This document shows, one piece after another, positions 7,930-16,210 of a stretch of DNA of 64,000 nucleotides. Location of the stretch: contig NZ_CP035491.1 in assembly GCF_004135405.1 (NCBI RefSeq), positions 1,240,001 through 1,304,000 of the forward strand, written 5' to 3'. Both the position numbers and the translations under genes were made by a program. The number at the start of each line of letters is the position of its first letter. Position 1 is the stretch's first letter. The notes below the pieces were generated by a model, which saw only the letters and a program-made list of their open reading frames with translations, was not told the DNA's origin and did not search any database. This stretch comes from Agromyces protaetiae. GTDB taxonomy: Bacteria > Actinomycetota > Actinomycetes > Actinomycetales > Microbacteriaceae.

Positions 7930-8559
7930 TCAACCGAGCAGTTGCTCGATGCGGTTCTCGGTCGGCATCCGCAGGCCGTCGAGGGCGACGGCGACGACGT
8001 CGTCGGCGAGGTGCTCGGCGGTCTCGCGCCCGCCGGGGCGGTACCACTCGACGATCGAGTTGATCATGCCGAAGAGGAGCCGCTCGACCACGCGCACGTC
8101 GATGTCGCTGCGGATCGAGCCTTCGGCCTGCGCCTCCGAGACGAGGGCGGTGACGCGCCGGTCGAACGCGCGCCGGCGTTCGAGGGCGCTCCGTTCGACG
8201 TCGGTGTTGCCGCGCACGCGGAGCAGGAGCGTGACGTAGGGCAGCTTCTCGACGAGCACGCGTACGGCACCCCGCAGCACGCGGTCGAGCCGGTCGGCGG
8301 CGCGACCGCCCGCGGCGTCGGTCTCGTCGATGACCCCGTCGAGGGCGTCGAGTGCGACCGCGAGGGCACGCTCGAGGATCTCGTCTTTCGAGGCGAAGTG
8401 GTGGTAGATCGCCGACTTGGACAGGCCGAGGCGCTCGGCGAGCACGCCCATCGAGGTCGCGTCGTAGCCGAACTGGTTGAAGGCCGCGACGGCGATCTCG
8501 AGGATCCCGTCTTGATCGTAACCGGGGCGGCCTCTGCGTGCGGCGTGCTGATCAGTCAT
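7930..8559 (-). CDS. paaR: TetR-family regulator of phenylacetate degradation (PaaR-like)
   Basis: A 209-residue TetR protein: the helix-turn-helix lies in ATSMGVLAERLGLSKSAIYHHFASKDEIL (about residues 35-63), followed by an all-helical ligand domain. It sits directly after paaK, and operators of the form ACCG-N2-CG-N2-CGGT, the core reported for corynebacterial PaaR, lie in its own upstream region (8581-8594) and, with mismatches, in the paaI-paaA intergenic region. Phenylacetyl-CoA is the known effector of that family. The regulator role is inferred from location and operator match. Confidence 0.85.
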   Translation of the reverse strand: MTDQHAARRGRPGYDQDGILEIAVAAFNQFGYDATSMGVLAERLGLSKSAIYHHFASKDEILERALAVALDALDGVIDETDAAGGRAADRLDRVLRGAVRVLVEKLPYVTLLLRVRGNTDVERSALERRRAFDRRVTALVSEAQAEGSIRSDIDVRVVERLLFGMINSIVEWYRPGGRETAEHLADDVVAVALDGLRMPTENRIEQLLG

Positions 8560-8566
8560 CCGCCCC

Positions 8567-8572
8567 AGTTTC
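8567..8572 (-). promoter_or_regulatory. -10-like hexamer GAAACT for the paaR gene
   Basis: On the minus strand GAAACT lies 7 nt before the ATG at 8559, with the operator core just upstream. It is a weaker member of the leaderless series (first base G, not T). Confidence 0.3.
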
Positions 8573-8580
8573 GCACTCGA

Positions 8581-8594
8581 ACCGACCGTTCGGT
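8581..8594. promoter_or_regulatory. PaaR operator core, autoregulatory
   Basis: ACCGACCGTTCGGT matches the ACCG-N2-CG-N2-CGGT core of the PaaR consensus exactly; the outer flanks do not match. It lies 22 nt upstream of the regulator start codon, next to its -10-like hexamer, which fits autorepression. Confidence 0.6.
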
Positions 8595-8642
8595 CGGCCA
8601 CGCGCCCACGGCGCGCCCTCGAGACATCCGCTCGCCCCGCGC

Positions 8643-10043
8643 TCACTTGTCGCGCAGGTCGTAGACGCGCTTGTACTTGCCCTCGCTGCGGGGAAGCGTG
8701 CCGGGCTCTTCGAGCACGACGCCGACCGATGAGCCGATGTGCACCTTGATCTTCTGCTGGAGCACCTCGGCGGCGGCCTGGCACACCTCGATGTCGAGTT
8801 CGGGGTGGCGTTCGATGCGCACCGTGAGCGAGTCCATTCGGCCCTTGCGGGTGAGCTCGAGGATGAAGTGCGGCGTGAGCGTCTCGATGCCGAGCACGAT
8901 CTCCTCGATCTGCGTCGGGAAGAGGTTGACGCCGCGCAGGATGATCATGTCGTCGTTGCGGCCCGTGATCTTCTCGATGCGGCGCATGCCGGAGCGCGCG
9001 GTGCCGGGCAGCAGGCGCGAGAGGTCGCGCGTGCGGTAGCGGATGACGGGGAACGCCTCTTTCGTGAGCGACGTGAACACGAGCTCGCCGCGCTCGCCGT
9101 CGGCGATCGGCTGCCCGTCTTCGTCGATGATCTCGGGGAGGAAGTGGTCTTCCCAGATGTGGGGGCCGTCCTTCGTCTCGACGGCTTCGCTGCCGACGCC
9201 CGGGCCCATGACCTCACTGAGGCCGTAGATGTCGACCGCGTCGATGTTCATGCGGCGCTGGATCTCGCGGCGCATCTCGTTCGTCCACGGCTCGGCGCCG
9301 AGGATCGCGACCTTGAGCGACGTCTGCCGCGGGTCGACGCCCGCCTCGACCATCGCGTCGGCGATCGTCAGCAGGTAGCTCGGCGTGCACATGATCGCGT
9401 CGGGCTCGAAGTCGGTGATGAGCTGCACCTGACGGGCCGTCTGGCCGCCCGACATGGGGATGACGGTCGCGCCGAGCTTCTCGATGCCCGCGTGCGCGCC
9501 GAGTCCGCCCGTGAAAAGGCCGTAGCCGTAGGCGTTGTGCACCTTCATGCCGGGGCGCACGCCCGCGGCGCGGAGCGAGCGCGCGATGAGGCTCGCCCAG
9601 CGGTCGAGGTCGCCTGCCGTGTAACCGACGACGGTCGGCCGGCCGGTCGTGCCGCTCGAGGCGTGGATGCGCGCGACCTGCTCCATGGGCACGGCGAACA
9701 TGCCGAACGGGTAGGTCTGGCGGAGGTCTTCTTTGGTCGTGAAGGGCAGCTTCGCGACGTCGTCGAGCGAGCGGATGTCTCGGGGGTGCACGCCTGCGTC
9801 GTCGAACTTCTTCGTGTAGAGCGGCACGTTCTCGTAGGCGTGCGCGACCGTCTGCTGGAGTCGTTCGAGCTGGAGCGCCTCGATCTCGGCCCGGCTCAGG
9901 CGCTCTTCGGCGTCGAGTTCGTCGGGGCTGGGGGCCTCGATGCCCGAGATGGTCGCCTCGGCGAGCACCTCGACGACGGGCGCTTCGGCGGCGGTCGTGG
10001 CGGTGGCGGTGCTCGTGGCAGTCGTGGTGGTGGTCGTCGACAT
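8643..10043 (-). CDS. paaK: Phenylacetate-CoA ligase
   Basis: Activates phenylacetate to phenylacetyl-CoA with ATP and CoA, the entry step of the pathway. 466 residues; the adenylate-forming P-loop is ASSGTTGRPTVVGYT (about 128-142), with the PaaK-type AYGYGLFTGGLG and the C-terminal hinge RSGMRRIEKITGRNDDMIILRG. About 30 Thr/Ala-rich residues precede the conserved part and are absent from the enterobacterial enzyme. They are probably disordered, or the true start may be further in. It is 24 nt downstream of paaI and co-transcribed with it. Cytoplasmic. Confidence 0.95.
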   Translation of the reverse strand: MSTTTTTTATSTATATTAAEAPVVEVLAEATISGIEAPSPDELDAEERLSRAEIEALQLERLQQTVAHAYENVPLYTKKFDDAGVHPRDIRSLDDVAKLPFTTKEDLRQTYPFGMFAVPMEQVARIHASSGTTGRPTVVGYTAGDLDRWASLIARSLRAAGVRPGMKVHNAYGYGLFTGGLGAHAGIEKLGATVIPMSGGQTARQVQLITDFEPDAIMCTPSYLLTIADAMVEAGVDPRQTSLKVAILGAEPWTNEMRREIQRRMNIDAVDIYGLSEVMGPGVGSEAVETKDGPHIWEDHFLPEIIDEDGQPIADGERGELVFTSLTKEAFPVIRYRTRDLSRLLPGTARSGMRRIEKITGRNDDMIILRGVNLFPTQIEEIVLGIETLTPHFILELTRKGRMDSLTVRIERHPELDIEVCQAAAEVLQQKIKVHIGSSVGVVLEEPGTLPRSEGKYKRVYDLRDK

Positions 10044-10067
10044 CTTCGTCTCCGGTTCGAACAGCGG

Positions 10068-10544
10068 TCAGAGGGAACGGTTGGTGGTGATCGAGCGGCC
10101 GCGGAACTCGGCGACCTGGTCGCCCGTTTCGTCGACGACCGACACGTCGTAGAGGCCGTTGCGGCCCGAGAGGGCGCGGCGGACGGCGGTGGCGGTGAGC
10201 GTCTGACCAGCGACGGTCGACTTCAGGAAGGCGATGTCGGCGCCGGCGGCGACGGTGATGCGTTCGTCTTCATTGCACGCGAGCGCGAAGGCGGTGTCGG
10301 CGAGCGTGAAGACGAGCCCGCCGTGGGTGATGTCGAAGCCGTTGGTCATGTCTTCGCGCACCCGCATCGAAGCGACGGCGTAGCCGGGTTCGGCCTGTTC
10401 GACGACGATGCCGAGCAGGTTCGAGGCGCGGTCGAGGTGCATGTAGTCGCGCAAAGTGCGCGAGGCGACGGATGCCACGCCGGCATCGTCGTTCGCCGAC
10501 GCGCGCGCGTCGTGCGTGGACCGGTCGGTCGCGGCATCCGTCAT
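10068..10544 (-). CDS. paaI: PaaI hydroxyphenylacetyl-CoA thioesterase
   Basis: A 158-residue hot-dog thioesterase with the family motif GFDITHGGLVFTLADTAFALACN. PaaI hydrolyses ring-hydroxylated phenylacetyl-CoA species and so rescues CoA from dead-end intermediates. The first 20 residues (rich in Thr, Asp, Arg) are not part of the fold. It is the first gene of the minus-strand paaI-paaK pair, divergent from paaA across 117 nt that contain a PaaR-type operator. Confidence 0.92.
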   Translation of the reverse strand: MTDAATDRSTHDARASANDDAGVASVASRTLRDYMHLDRASNLLGIVVEQAEPGYAVASMRVREDMTNGFDITHGGLVFTLADTAFALACNEDERITVAAGADIAFLKSTVAGQTLTATAVRRALSGRNGLYDVSVVDETGDQVAEFRGRSITTNRSL

Positions 10545-10577
10545 TCGGTGACTCCTCGTTGAGATCTCCAGTTCACC

Positions 10578-10612
10578 TTGACATTGCCGAGGTGATGAAC
10601 CGACTATATACT
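10578..10612 (+). promoter_or_regulatory. paaA promoter region
   Basis: TTGACA at 10578-10583 matches the -35 consensus, and the AT-rich TATATACT that follows (10605-10612) is the only good -10 candidate. The spacer of 21-23 nt is longer than ideal, so the exact -10 is uncertain. The downstream edge overlaps the PaaR operator, so binding would block polymerase. Confidence 0.45.
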
Positions 10613-10631
10613 AACTGAACGATCGGTTGGT
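10610..10631. promoter_or_regulatory. PaaR-type operator in the paaI-paaA divergent region
   Basis: The 22 bp starting ACTAACTGAACGATCGG match the corynebacterial PaaR consensus (ACT-N-ACCG-N2-CG-N2-CGGT-N-AGT) at 14 of 16 fixed positions. It overlaps the putative paaA -10 region and lies 31 nt before the paaA start. It can serve both paaABCDE and paaI-paaK. Confidence 0.7.
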
Positions 10632-10661
10632 AATACCGATTTCGGAAGACCCAGGGAGTCG

Positions 10662-11639
10662 ATGATGACCGCACCCGCAGAGCTCACGCTCGTAGGCGAT
10701 GAAGAGGCGCAGCAGGCGTTCGACGAGCTCATCGAGCGCGATCAGCGCATCGAGCCTCGTGACTGGATGCCCGACGCCTACCGCAAGACGCTCATTCGCC
10801 AGATCAGCCAGCACGGGCACTCCGAGATCATCGGCATGCAGCCCGAGGGCAACTGGATCACGCGGGCGCCCAGCCTCAAGCGCAAGGCCATCCTCATGGC
10901 CAAGGTGCAAGACGAGGCCGGCCACGGCCTCTACCTCTACTCGGCCGCCCAGACGCTCGGCATCTCGCGCGAAGAAATGATGCAGCAGCTCATCTCGGGC
11001 AAGGCCAAGTACTCGTCGATCTTCAACTACACGACCCCGACGTGGGCCGACATGGGCGCGATCGGCTGGCTCGTCGACGGCGCCGCGATCTGCAACCAGG
11101 TGCCGCTCTGCCGCGCTTCGTACGGCCCGTACGGGCGAGCCATGGTGCGCATCTGCAAGGAGGAGTCGTTCCACCAGCGCCAGGGCTTCGAGATCCTCCT
11201 CGAGCTCATGGCGGGCACCGAGGCCCAGCGCGAAATGGCGCAGGCCGCCGTGAACCGCTGGTACTGGCCGGCCCTCATGATGTTCGGCCCGCCCGACGAC
11301 GAGTCGCCCAACTCGGCGCAGTCGATGGCGTGGAAGATCAAGCGCTTCTCGAACGACGAACTGCGCCAGCGATTCGTCGGCATGCTCGTACCGCAAGCAG
11401 AGGTCATGGGCGTCACGCTGCCCGACCCGAACCTCAAATGGAACGAAGAGCGCCAGGCCTACGACATGAGCCCCATCGACTGGACCGAGTTCCACGAGGT
11501 GCTCGCCGGCCGCGGCCCCGCCAACCACGAGCGGCTCCGCCGCCGCCGCGAAGCGCACGAAGCCGGCGCCTGGGTGCGCGAAGCCGCCGCCGAATACGCC
11601 CGCAAGCAGGCAGAGCGCGCCGAAGGGAAGGTCGCCTGA
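10662..11639 (+). CDS. paaA: 1,2-phenylacetyl-CoA epoxidase subunit A (catalytic)
   Basis: Catalytic subunit of the multicomponent di-iron monooxygenase that epoxidises phenylacetyl-CoA. 325 residues with two carboxylate-histidine iron motifs, E85-A-G-H88 and E168-S-F-H171, in a ferritin-like helical bundle. Shine-Dalgarno AGGGAG lies 7-8 nt before the start; two successive ATGs (10662 and 10665) are both possible. First gene of paaABCDE, each overlapping the next. Induced when PaaR releases the upstream operator. Confidence 0.97.
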   Translation: MMTAPAELTLVGDEEAQQAFDELIERDQRIEPRDWMPDAYRKTLIRQISQHGHSEIIGMQPEGNWITRAPSLKRKAILMAKVQDEAGHGLYLYSAAQTLGISREEMMQQLISGKAKYSSIFNYTTPTWADMGAIGWLVDGAAICNQVPLCRASYGPYGRAMVRICKEESFHQRQGFEILLELMAGTEAQREMAQAAVNRWYWPALMMFGPPDDESPNSAQSMAWKIKRFSNDELRQRFVGMLVPQAEVMGVTLPDPNLKWNEERQAYDMSPIDWTEFHEVLAGRGPANHERLRRRREAHEAGAWVREAAAEYARKQAERAEGKVA

Positions 11640-11953
11640 TGTCCACTCCCGGATCGAGCACCGAAGTCGGCGGCGAAGCCTGGCCCCTCTGGGAGGTCTT
11701 CGTCCGCGCGGGCCGCGGCCTCTCCCACGTGCACGTCGGCTCGCTCCACGCGCCCGACGACGAGATGGCGATCCGCAACGCCCGCGACCTCTACACGCGT
11801 CGCAACGAGGGCGTGTCGATCTGGGTCGTCCCGGCCGACGCCGTCACGACGAGCGACCCCGACCGCAAGGGCGCGTTCTTCGAGAGCCCCGCGGGCAAGA
11901 ACTACCGGCACGCCGTCTACTACACGAAGAGCGAAGGGGTGAAGCACCTGTGA
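11639..11953 (+). CDS. paaB: 1,2-phenylacetyl-CoA epoxidase subunit B
   Basis: Small structural subunit of the epoxidase complex, 104 residues, with the conserved WEVFVRAGRGLSHVHVGSLHAPDDEMAIRNARDLYTRR-type core (quoted in part: HVHVGSLHAPDDEMA) and C-terminal YYTKSEGVKHL. PaaB connects PaaA-PaaC heterodimers in the complex. The ATG overlaps the paaA stop by one base pair of codons (ATGA), so translation is probably coupled. Confidence 0.96.
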   Translation: MSTPGSSTEVGGEAWPLWEVFVRAGRGLSHVHVGSLHAPDDEMAIRNARDLYTRRNEGVSIWVVPADAVTTSDPDRKGAFFESPAGKNYRHAVYYTKSEGVKHL

Positions 11954-12801
11954 GTCACGCAGACCTCGAAGACGACGTCCACGGCGACGTCACCGTCGAC
12001 GCCCTCGACCTCGCCGAAGAGTACACGGGGGCTGCGGCAGGCGCGGGCGCACAGGCATCCGCGGATGTCTCGGCCTACGCCATGCGCCTCGGCGACGACG
12101 CCCTCGTGCTCGCCCAACGGCTCGGCATGTGGATCACCCGCGCGCCCGAGCTCGAAGAGGACATCGCGCTCGGCAACATCGGCCTCGACCTCATCGGGCA
12201 CGCCCGATCGCTCCTGCACTACGCGGGCACGTTCGACGGGCGCAGCGAAGACGACCTCGCCTACTGGCGCGACGAGCCCGAGTGGCGCAACGCATGGCTC
12301 TTCGAGCAGCCGAACGGCGACTTCGCCCTGACGATCGCACGTCAGCTCGTGGCATCCGCCTACCTCGTCGAGCTCTACCGCGCGCTCGCCGACTCGAACG
12401 ACGCGACCCTCGCGGCGATCGCAGAGAAGGCGCAGAAGGAGGTCGACTACCACCTCGACCACGCCGTGCAGTGGGTGCTCCGCCTCGCGGGCGGCACCGA
12501 GTACTCGCGTGGGCGCATGATCGTCGGCCTTGCCGACACGTGGCCGTACGCGGACGAGCTGTTCCGCGACGACCCGCTCGTCGAGCGGCTGGCGGCGCAG
12601 GGGGACGCGCCGCTGCCCTCGACCCTCGTCCCCGGCTTCGACCGCACGGTCGACGCCGTGCTCGCCGAGGCCGGTCTCGACCGACCGACGGGCTTCGTGG
12701 CCGCGGGGGGCGGCCGCGAGGGACGCCACACCGAACACCTCGGGCCGCTGCTCGCCGAAATGCAGGTGCTGGCCCGCCAGCACCCGGGAGCGTCGTGGTG
12801 A
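11950..12801 (+). CDS. paaC: 1,2-phenylacetyl-CoA epoxidase subunit C
   Basis: Non-catalytic ferritin-like partner of PaaA, 283 residues. Conserved blocks are LGDDALVLAQRLGMWITRAP, LEEDIALGNIGLDLIGHARSLL and DYHLDHAVQWVLRLAGGTEYSR (the last near residue 160). It starts at a GTG overlapping the paaB TGA (GTGA). A hydrophilic N-terminal stretch of about 35 residues precedes the conserved region and is longer than in enterobacterial PaaC; an internal start cannot be ruled out. Confidence 0.95.
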   Translation: MSHADLEDDVHGDVTVDALDLAEEYTGAAAGAGAQASADVSAYAMRLGDDALVLAQRLGMWITRAPELEEDIALGNIGLDLIGHARSLLHYAGTFDGRSEDDLAYWRDEPEWRNAWLFEQPNGDFALTIARQLVASAYLVELYRALADSNDATLAAIAEKAQKEVDYHLDHAVQWVLRLAGGTEYSRGRMIVGLADTWPYADELFRDDPLVERLAAQGDAPLPSTLVPGFDRTVDAVLAEAGLDRPTGFVAAGGGREGRHTEHLGPLLAEMQVLARQHPGASW

Positions 12802-13364
12802 CCGGCGAAGCGCTCGTCGACGCGCTCGACGCAGCGCTGCAGCTCGAGGCATCCGCCCGTCCTGTGCCGCTCGCGACCGACGCGCGCCGCGCGTGGGACA
12901 TCGCCGCGACCGTGACCGACCCCGAGATCCCCGTGCTCACGATCGAAGACCTCGGAGTGCTGCGCGACGTCACGATCGACACCGCGGGCGCGGTGCACGT
13001 CACGCTCACCCCGACCTACAGCGGATGCCCCGCGATGGACGCGATGCGCGACGACGTGCTCATCGCGCTCACGCACGCGGGCTACGCCGAGGTCTCGGTC
13101 GAGATGGCGCTCTCGCCCGCGTGGACGACCGACTGGCTGAGCGACACGGGTAAAGAGAAGCTCCGCACGTACGGCATCCAGGCGCCGAGCGGCCATGCGC
13201 CCGCGCGCGACGCCGGGCCGATCCGGCTCAAGATGGCCGTCAAGTGCCCCCGCTGCGACTCGCTCGACACACGAGAGATCGCCCGTTTCGGCTCGACGTC
13301 GTGCAAGGCGCTCTACGAGTGCCGCACCTGCCTCGAACCCTTCGACTACTTCAAGGTGCTGTGA
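12798..13364 (+). CDS. paaD: Phenylacetate-CoA oxygenase subunit PaaD (DUF59/MIP18-type)
   Basis: A 188-residue MIP18/DUF59 protein thought to help assemble the Fe-S or di-iron centre of the epoxidase. The DUF59 part carries VTDPEIPVLTIEDLGVLRDV, and TPTYSGCPAMDAM has the conserved Cys. The C-terminus has five cysteines (150, 153, 169, 175, 178), a putative zinc or iron site typical of PaaD. The GTG at 12798 overlaps the paaC stop; GTG at 12795 is an alternative one codon earlier. Confidence 0.95.
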   Translation: MTGEALVDALDAALQLEASARPVPLATDARRAWDIAATVTDPEIPVLTIEDLGVLRDVTIDTAGAVHVTLTPTYSGCPAMDAMRDDVLIALTHAGYAEVSVEMALSPAWTTDWLSDTGKEKLRTYGIQAPSGHAPARDAGPIRLKMAVKCPRCDSLDTREIARFGSTSCKALYECRTCLEPFDYFKVL

Positions 13365-14596
13365 TGGCTGCTCGCAACCTGGGATCGACGACGCTCCCGC
13401 TCCCCGGGTCGGTCGAGGCCGACGCCGCCGTCGCCGCGGCGTTCTTGAAGAGCGCGGTCGGGGGCGCTTCCGTGCTCGACGAGGACGGCGGGGCGGATGC
13501 CTCGCCCAAGCGCCGTCGCGCACGGTTCCACGAGCTCGAGGTCGCCGAGGTGCGTCCGCTCACGGCCGACTCCGTCGAGGTGACCTTCGCGGTGCCGGAC
13601 GACCTCGCCGACGAGTACGACTACCTGCCCGGGCAGTACGTCGCGCTCCGCCGCGAGATCGAGGGGCAGGAGCTGCGGCGCAGCTACTCGATCTGCCGGC
13701 CGCCCGTGCGGGGATCGGTGTCGGTCGCGATCAAGCGCGACCTCGGCGGACGCTTCTCGACGTGGGCGAACAGCGAGCTCAAGGCGGGCGACCGCATCGA
13801 CGTCATGAGCCCGCAGGGCACGTTCACGTCGACCCTCGCCGACTTCGACGGCAAGCACCTCGTGGGCATCGCGGCGGGCAGCGGCATCACGCCGCTCATG
13901 GCGCTCGCCCACACGGTGCTCGCCCGCAGCGCCGACGCGCAGTTCAGCCTGCTCTACACGAACCGGTCGACGCTCGACGTCATGTTCCTCGAAGAACTCG
14001 CCGACCTGAAGGACCGCTACCCCACGCGGGTCGCGCTCCACCACGTGCTCTCGCGCGAGCAGCGCACGGCGCCGCTCCTCTCGGGCCGCATCGACGCCGA
14101 GAAGCTCGACACGATGCTCGACGTGCTCATCCCGCCGGCGACGGTCGACGAGTGGTTCCTGTGCGGGCCGTTCGAGCTCGTGCAGCTTGCACGCGACACC
14201 CTCGCCGCGCGCGGCGTGCCCGCCTCGCACGTGCGGTACGAGCTCTTCACGACCGATTCGTCGAACGCCGAACCGCGGCACGGCAAGCCCGTCGTCGTGG
14301 CGAAGGGCGAGAAGACCTTCGCCATCGAGTTCACTCTCGACGGGCAGTCGGCGACGGTCGAGAGCCCCGTGTCGGCGAACGAGTCGATTTTGAACGCGGC
14401 GCTCCGCGTGCGGCCCGACGTGCCGTTCGCGTGCGCGGGCGGCGTGTGCGGCACGTGCCGTGCGCGCGTCATCGACGGCAGCGTCTCGATGAGCGAGAAC
14501 TACGCGCTCGAACCCGACGAGGTCGAGGCGGGGTACGTGCTCACGTGCCAGTCGCACCCCAAGACCGAGCGCATCGTCGTCGACTACGACGTGTGA
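13364..14596 (+). CDS. paaE: Phenylacetyl-CoA epoxidase reductase subunit E
   Basis: Electron-transfer subunit, 410 residues: a ferredoxin-NADP reductase module (FAD motif RRSYSICRPP, nucleotide motif AAGSGITPLMALAHTVL) followed by a plant-type [2Fe-2S] ferredoxin with C357, C362, C365 and C395. It passes NADPH electrons to PaaA. About 55 N-terminal residues precede the FAD domain, more than in E. coli PaaE. Its ATG overlaps the paaD stop (TGATG). Confidence 0.96.
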   Translation: MAARNLGSTTLPLPGSVEADAAVAAAFLKSAVGGASVLDEDGGADASPKRRRARFHELEVAEVRPLTADSVEVTFAVPDDLADEYDYLPGQYVALRREIEGQELRRSYSICRPPVRGSVSVAIKRDLGGRFSTWANSELKAGDRIDVMSPQGTFTSTLADFDGKHLVGIAAGSGITPLMALAHTVLARSADAQFSLLYTNRSTLDVMFLEELADLKDRYPTRVALHHVLSREQRTAPLLSGRIDAEKLDTMLDVLIPPATVDEWFLCGPFELVQLARDTLAARGVPASHVRYELFTTDSSNAEPRHGKPVVVAKGEKTFAIEFTLDGQSATVESPVSANESILNAALRVRPDVPFACAGGVCGTCRARVIDGSVSMSENYALEPDEVEAGYVLTCQSHPKTERIVVDYDV

Positions 14597-14626
14597 TCGC
14601 GGCAGGCGCCGCGTGAAGGGACATCC

Positions 14627-15412
14627 ATGATCGACATCTTCATCGGCGAGGGCGTCGCCGAGATCGCGCTCAACGCCCCTGAGAAGCTCAACGCGCTCGA
14701 CGAGCACGCGATCGGCGAGCTCGACGAGGCGTACGCCGAGGTCGGGCGGTTCGCCGAGACGGGTGTCGTGCGCGCCGTCGTGCTGCGCGGTGAAGGCCGC
14801 GCGTTCTGCGCGGGCCGCGACATCTCGGGCGTCGATCCGCGCGAAGACGACGTGCTCGGCTTCCTCGGCGGTCGCGTCGAACCGCTCCTGCAGCGCATCG
14901 CGAGCGTGCCCGTGCCGACGTTCGCGGTCGCGCACGGTGCGTGCCTCGGCGTGGGCCTCGGCCTCCTCATCGCGAGCGACATCGTCTTCGTCGCCGACAC
15001 CGCGAAGATCGGCTCGCCGTTCGCGAACCTCGGCGCGACCCTCGACTCGGGCGGCCATGCGCTCTTCGTCGAGCGGCTCGGGCCGCACAAGACGATGGAT
15101 CTCATCGTCACCGGGCGCCTGATGTCTGGCGACGAGGCGGTCAGGTCGGGCCTGTTCTCGCGCGTCTTCCCCGCCGATGGGGTGCTGGATGCCACGCGCG
15201 ACGCCGCACGCACGGCCGCCCGCGGCGCGACCCAGGCGTTCGTCGCCTCGAAGCGGCTCGTCGCCGCCCTCCGCGACGACCGGCTCGGGCTCTGGGCCTC
15301 GATGGCCGAGGAGAACCGCGCGCAGGCGGCACTCTGCGACACCGCCGACTACCGCGAGGGCTTCGCCGCCTTCCAGGAGAAGCGCCGCCCCGAGTTCACC
15401 GGGCGCGGCTGA
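14627..15412 (+). CDS. Enoyl-CoA hydratase/isomerase (PaaF/PaaG-like)
   Basis: A 261-residue crotonase-fold protein with an oxyanion-hole region in RGEGRAFCAGRDISG and the substrate-pocket sequence FAVAHGACLGVGLGLLIASDIV. It lies 30 nt after paaE with its own Shine-Dalgarno (GAAGGG), so it most likely supplies the ring 1,2-epoxide isomerase (PaaG) or the beta-oxidation hydratase (PaaF) of the pathway. Which of the two cannot be decided from sequence alone. Confidence 0.88.
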   Translation: MIDIFIGEGVAEIALNAPEKLNALDEHAIGELDEAYAEVGRFAETGVVRAVVLRGEGRAFCAGRDISGVDPREDDVLGFLGGRVEPLLQRIASVPVPTFAVAHGACLGVGLGLLIASDIVFVADTAKIGSPFANLGATLDSGGHALFVERLGPHKTMDLIVTGRLMSGDEAVRSGLFSRVFPADGVLDATRDAARTAARGATQAFVASKRLVAALRDDRLGLWASMAEENRAQAALCDTADYREGFAAFQEKRRPEFTGRG

Positions 15413-15454
15413 GCCCCGCCCGTTTCCGCTCGTCCGGCCTTTCCCGGTCGCGCC

Positions 15455-15510
15455 GTGAGGACGGCAACCGGGCAATCTCGCCCCACGGTTCCCCAGGTTG
15501 GCGTCCTCAC
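15455..15510. terminator. Inverted repeat between convergent genes, possible bidirectional terminator
   Basis: Arms 15455-15469 (GTGAGGACGGCAACC) and 15496-15510 pair with one mismatch around a 26-nt GC-rich centre. It lies between the enoyl-CoA hydratase stop and the mnhG stop, where a two-way terminator is expected. The arm length and lack of a T-tract also fit an intergenic palindromic element. Nothing else is seen in the 178-nt gap. Confidence 0.5.
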
Positions 15511-15590
15511 ACGAGCGCGCGGGTGGGAGAGAGGCGGACGGGTCGGCTGGGCGGGCGAATCGGAACAACGAAGAGCGGGCAGCGCAGCGC

Positions 15591-15941
15591 TCAGTCGTCG
15601 GCGTGCGCGGCGATGTCGCGGCCGAGGTCGTCCTCGATGAGCAAGTCGCGGCGCACGTGGAGCGTGCGGTACGCCGATCGGCCGAGCATGTGCGCCGTCA
15701 TGGGCTGGGTGAGCAGCTGAAAGACCATGATGAGCACGGCGGTCGACGCGACCCCCCACGTGGGGTTCCGCACGAAGATCGCGAGGAGCACGGTCGCGAG
15801 GCCGAGCACCTGCGGCTTGGTCGCCGCGTGCAGGCGCGTGAGCACGTCGGGGAACCGCACGATGCCGAACCCGGCGGCCATCGAGAGGAACCCGCTCACG
15901 AGGATGAGCAGGCCGGCGAAGACTTCGAACGCGGTGTTCAC
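15591..15941 (-). CDS. mnhG: Na+/H+ antiporter subunit G
   Basis: A 116-residue membrane protein of the PhaG/MnhG/YufB family with three hydrophobic segments and the conserved GIVRFPDVLTRLHAATKPQVLG. The GTG start at 15941 overlaps the mnhF stop (GTGA), which fixes it against a longer upstream frame. Last gene of the mnh operon. The soluble C-terminal 30 residues are charged. Confidence 0.93.
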   Translation of the reverse strand: MNTAFEVFAGLLILVSGFLSMAAGFGIVRFPDVLTRLHAATKPQVLGLATVLLAIFVRNPTWGVASTAVLIMVFQLLTQPMTAHMLGRSAYRTLHVRRDLLIEDDLGRDIAAHADD

Positions 15942-16210
15942 GAGACATCCTGCTTCGCCATGAACCGCGCGATCGAGATCGAGCCGACGACCGCGAACAT
16001 CGCGAGCACGAGCAGCACGACGAGGGTGTCGGTGTGCCGGTTGATCGCCATCTCGGCGCCGAGGCCGCACATGGCGATCGCGAGCAGCACGTCGGTCGCA
16101 AGCGCCCGGTCGAGGATCGAAGGGCCGCGGATGATCCGCCAGATCGCCGCGAGCGCGCCGATGCCGAACATCGCCCCGGCGGCGATGCTCACGATCTGCA
16201 GGAAGGTCAT
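15938..16210 (-). CDS. mnhF: Na+/H+ antiporter subunit F
   Basis: A 90-residue protein with three transmembrane helices and the MnhF core IWRIIRGPSILDRALATDVLL. Overlaps mnhE by ATGA at its start and mnhG at its end. Needed for a functional Mrp complex, which exchanges cytoplasmic Na+ or K+ for protons. Confidence 0.94.
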   Translation of the reverse strand: MTFLQIVSIAAGAMFGIGALAAIWRIIRGPSILDRALATDVLLAIAMCGLGAEMAINRHTDTLVVLLVLAMFAVVGSISIARFMAKQDVS

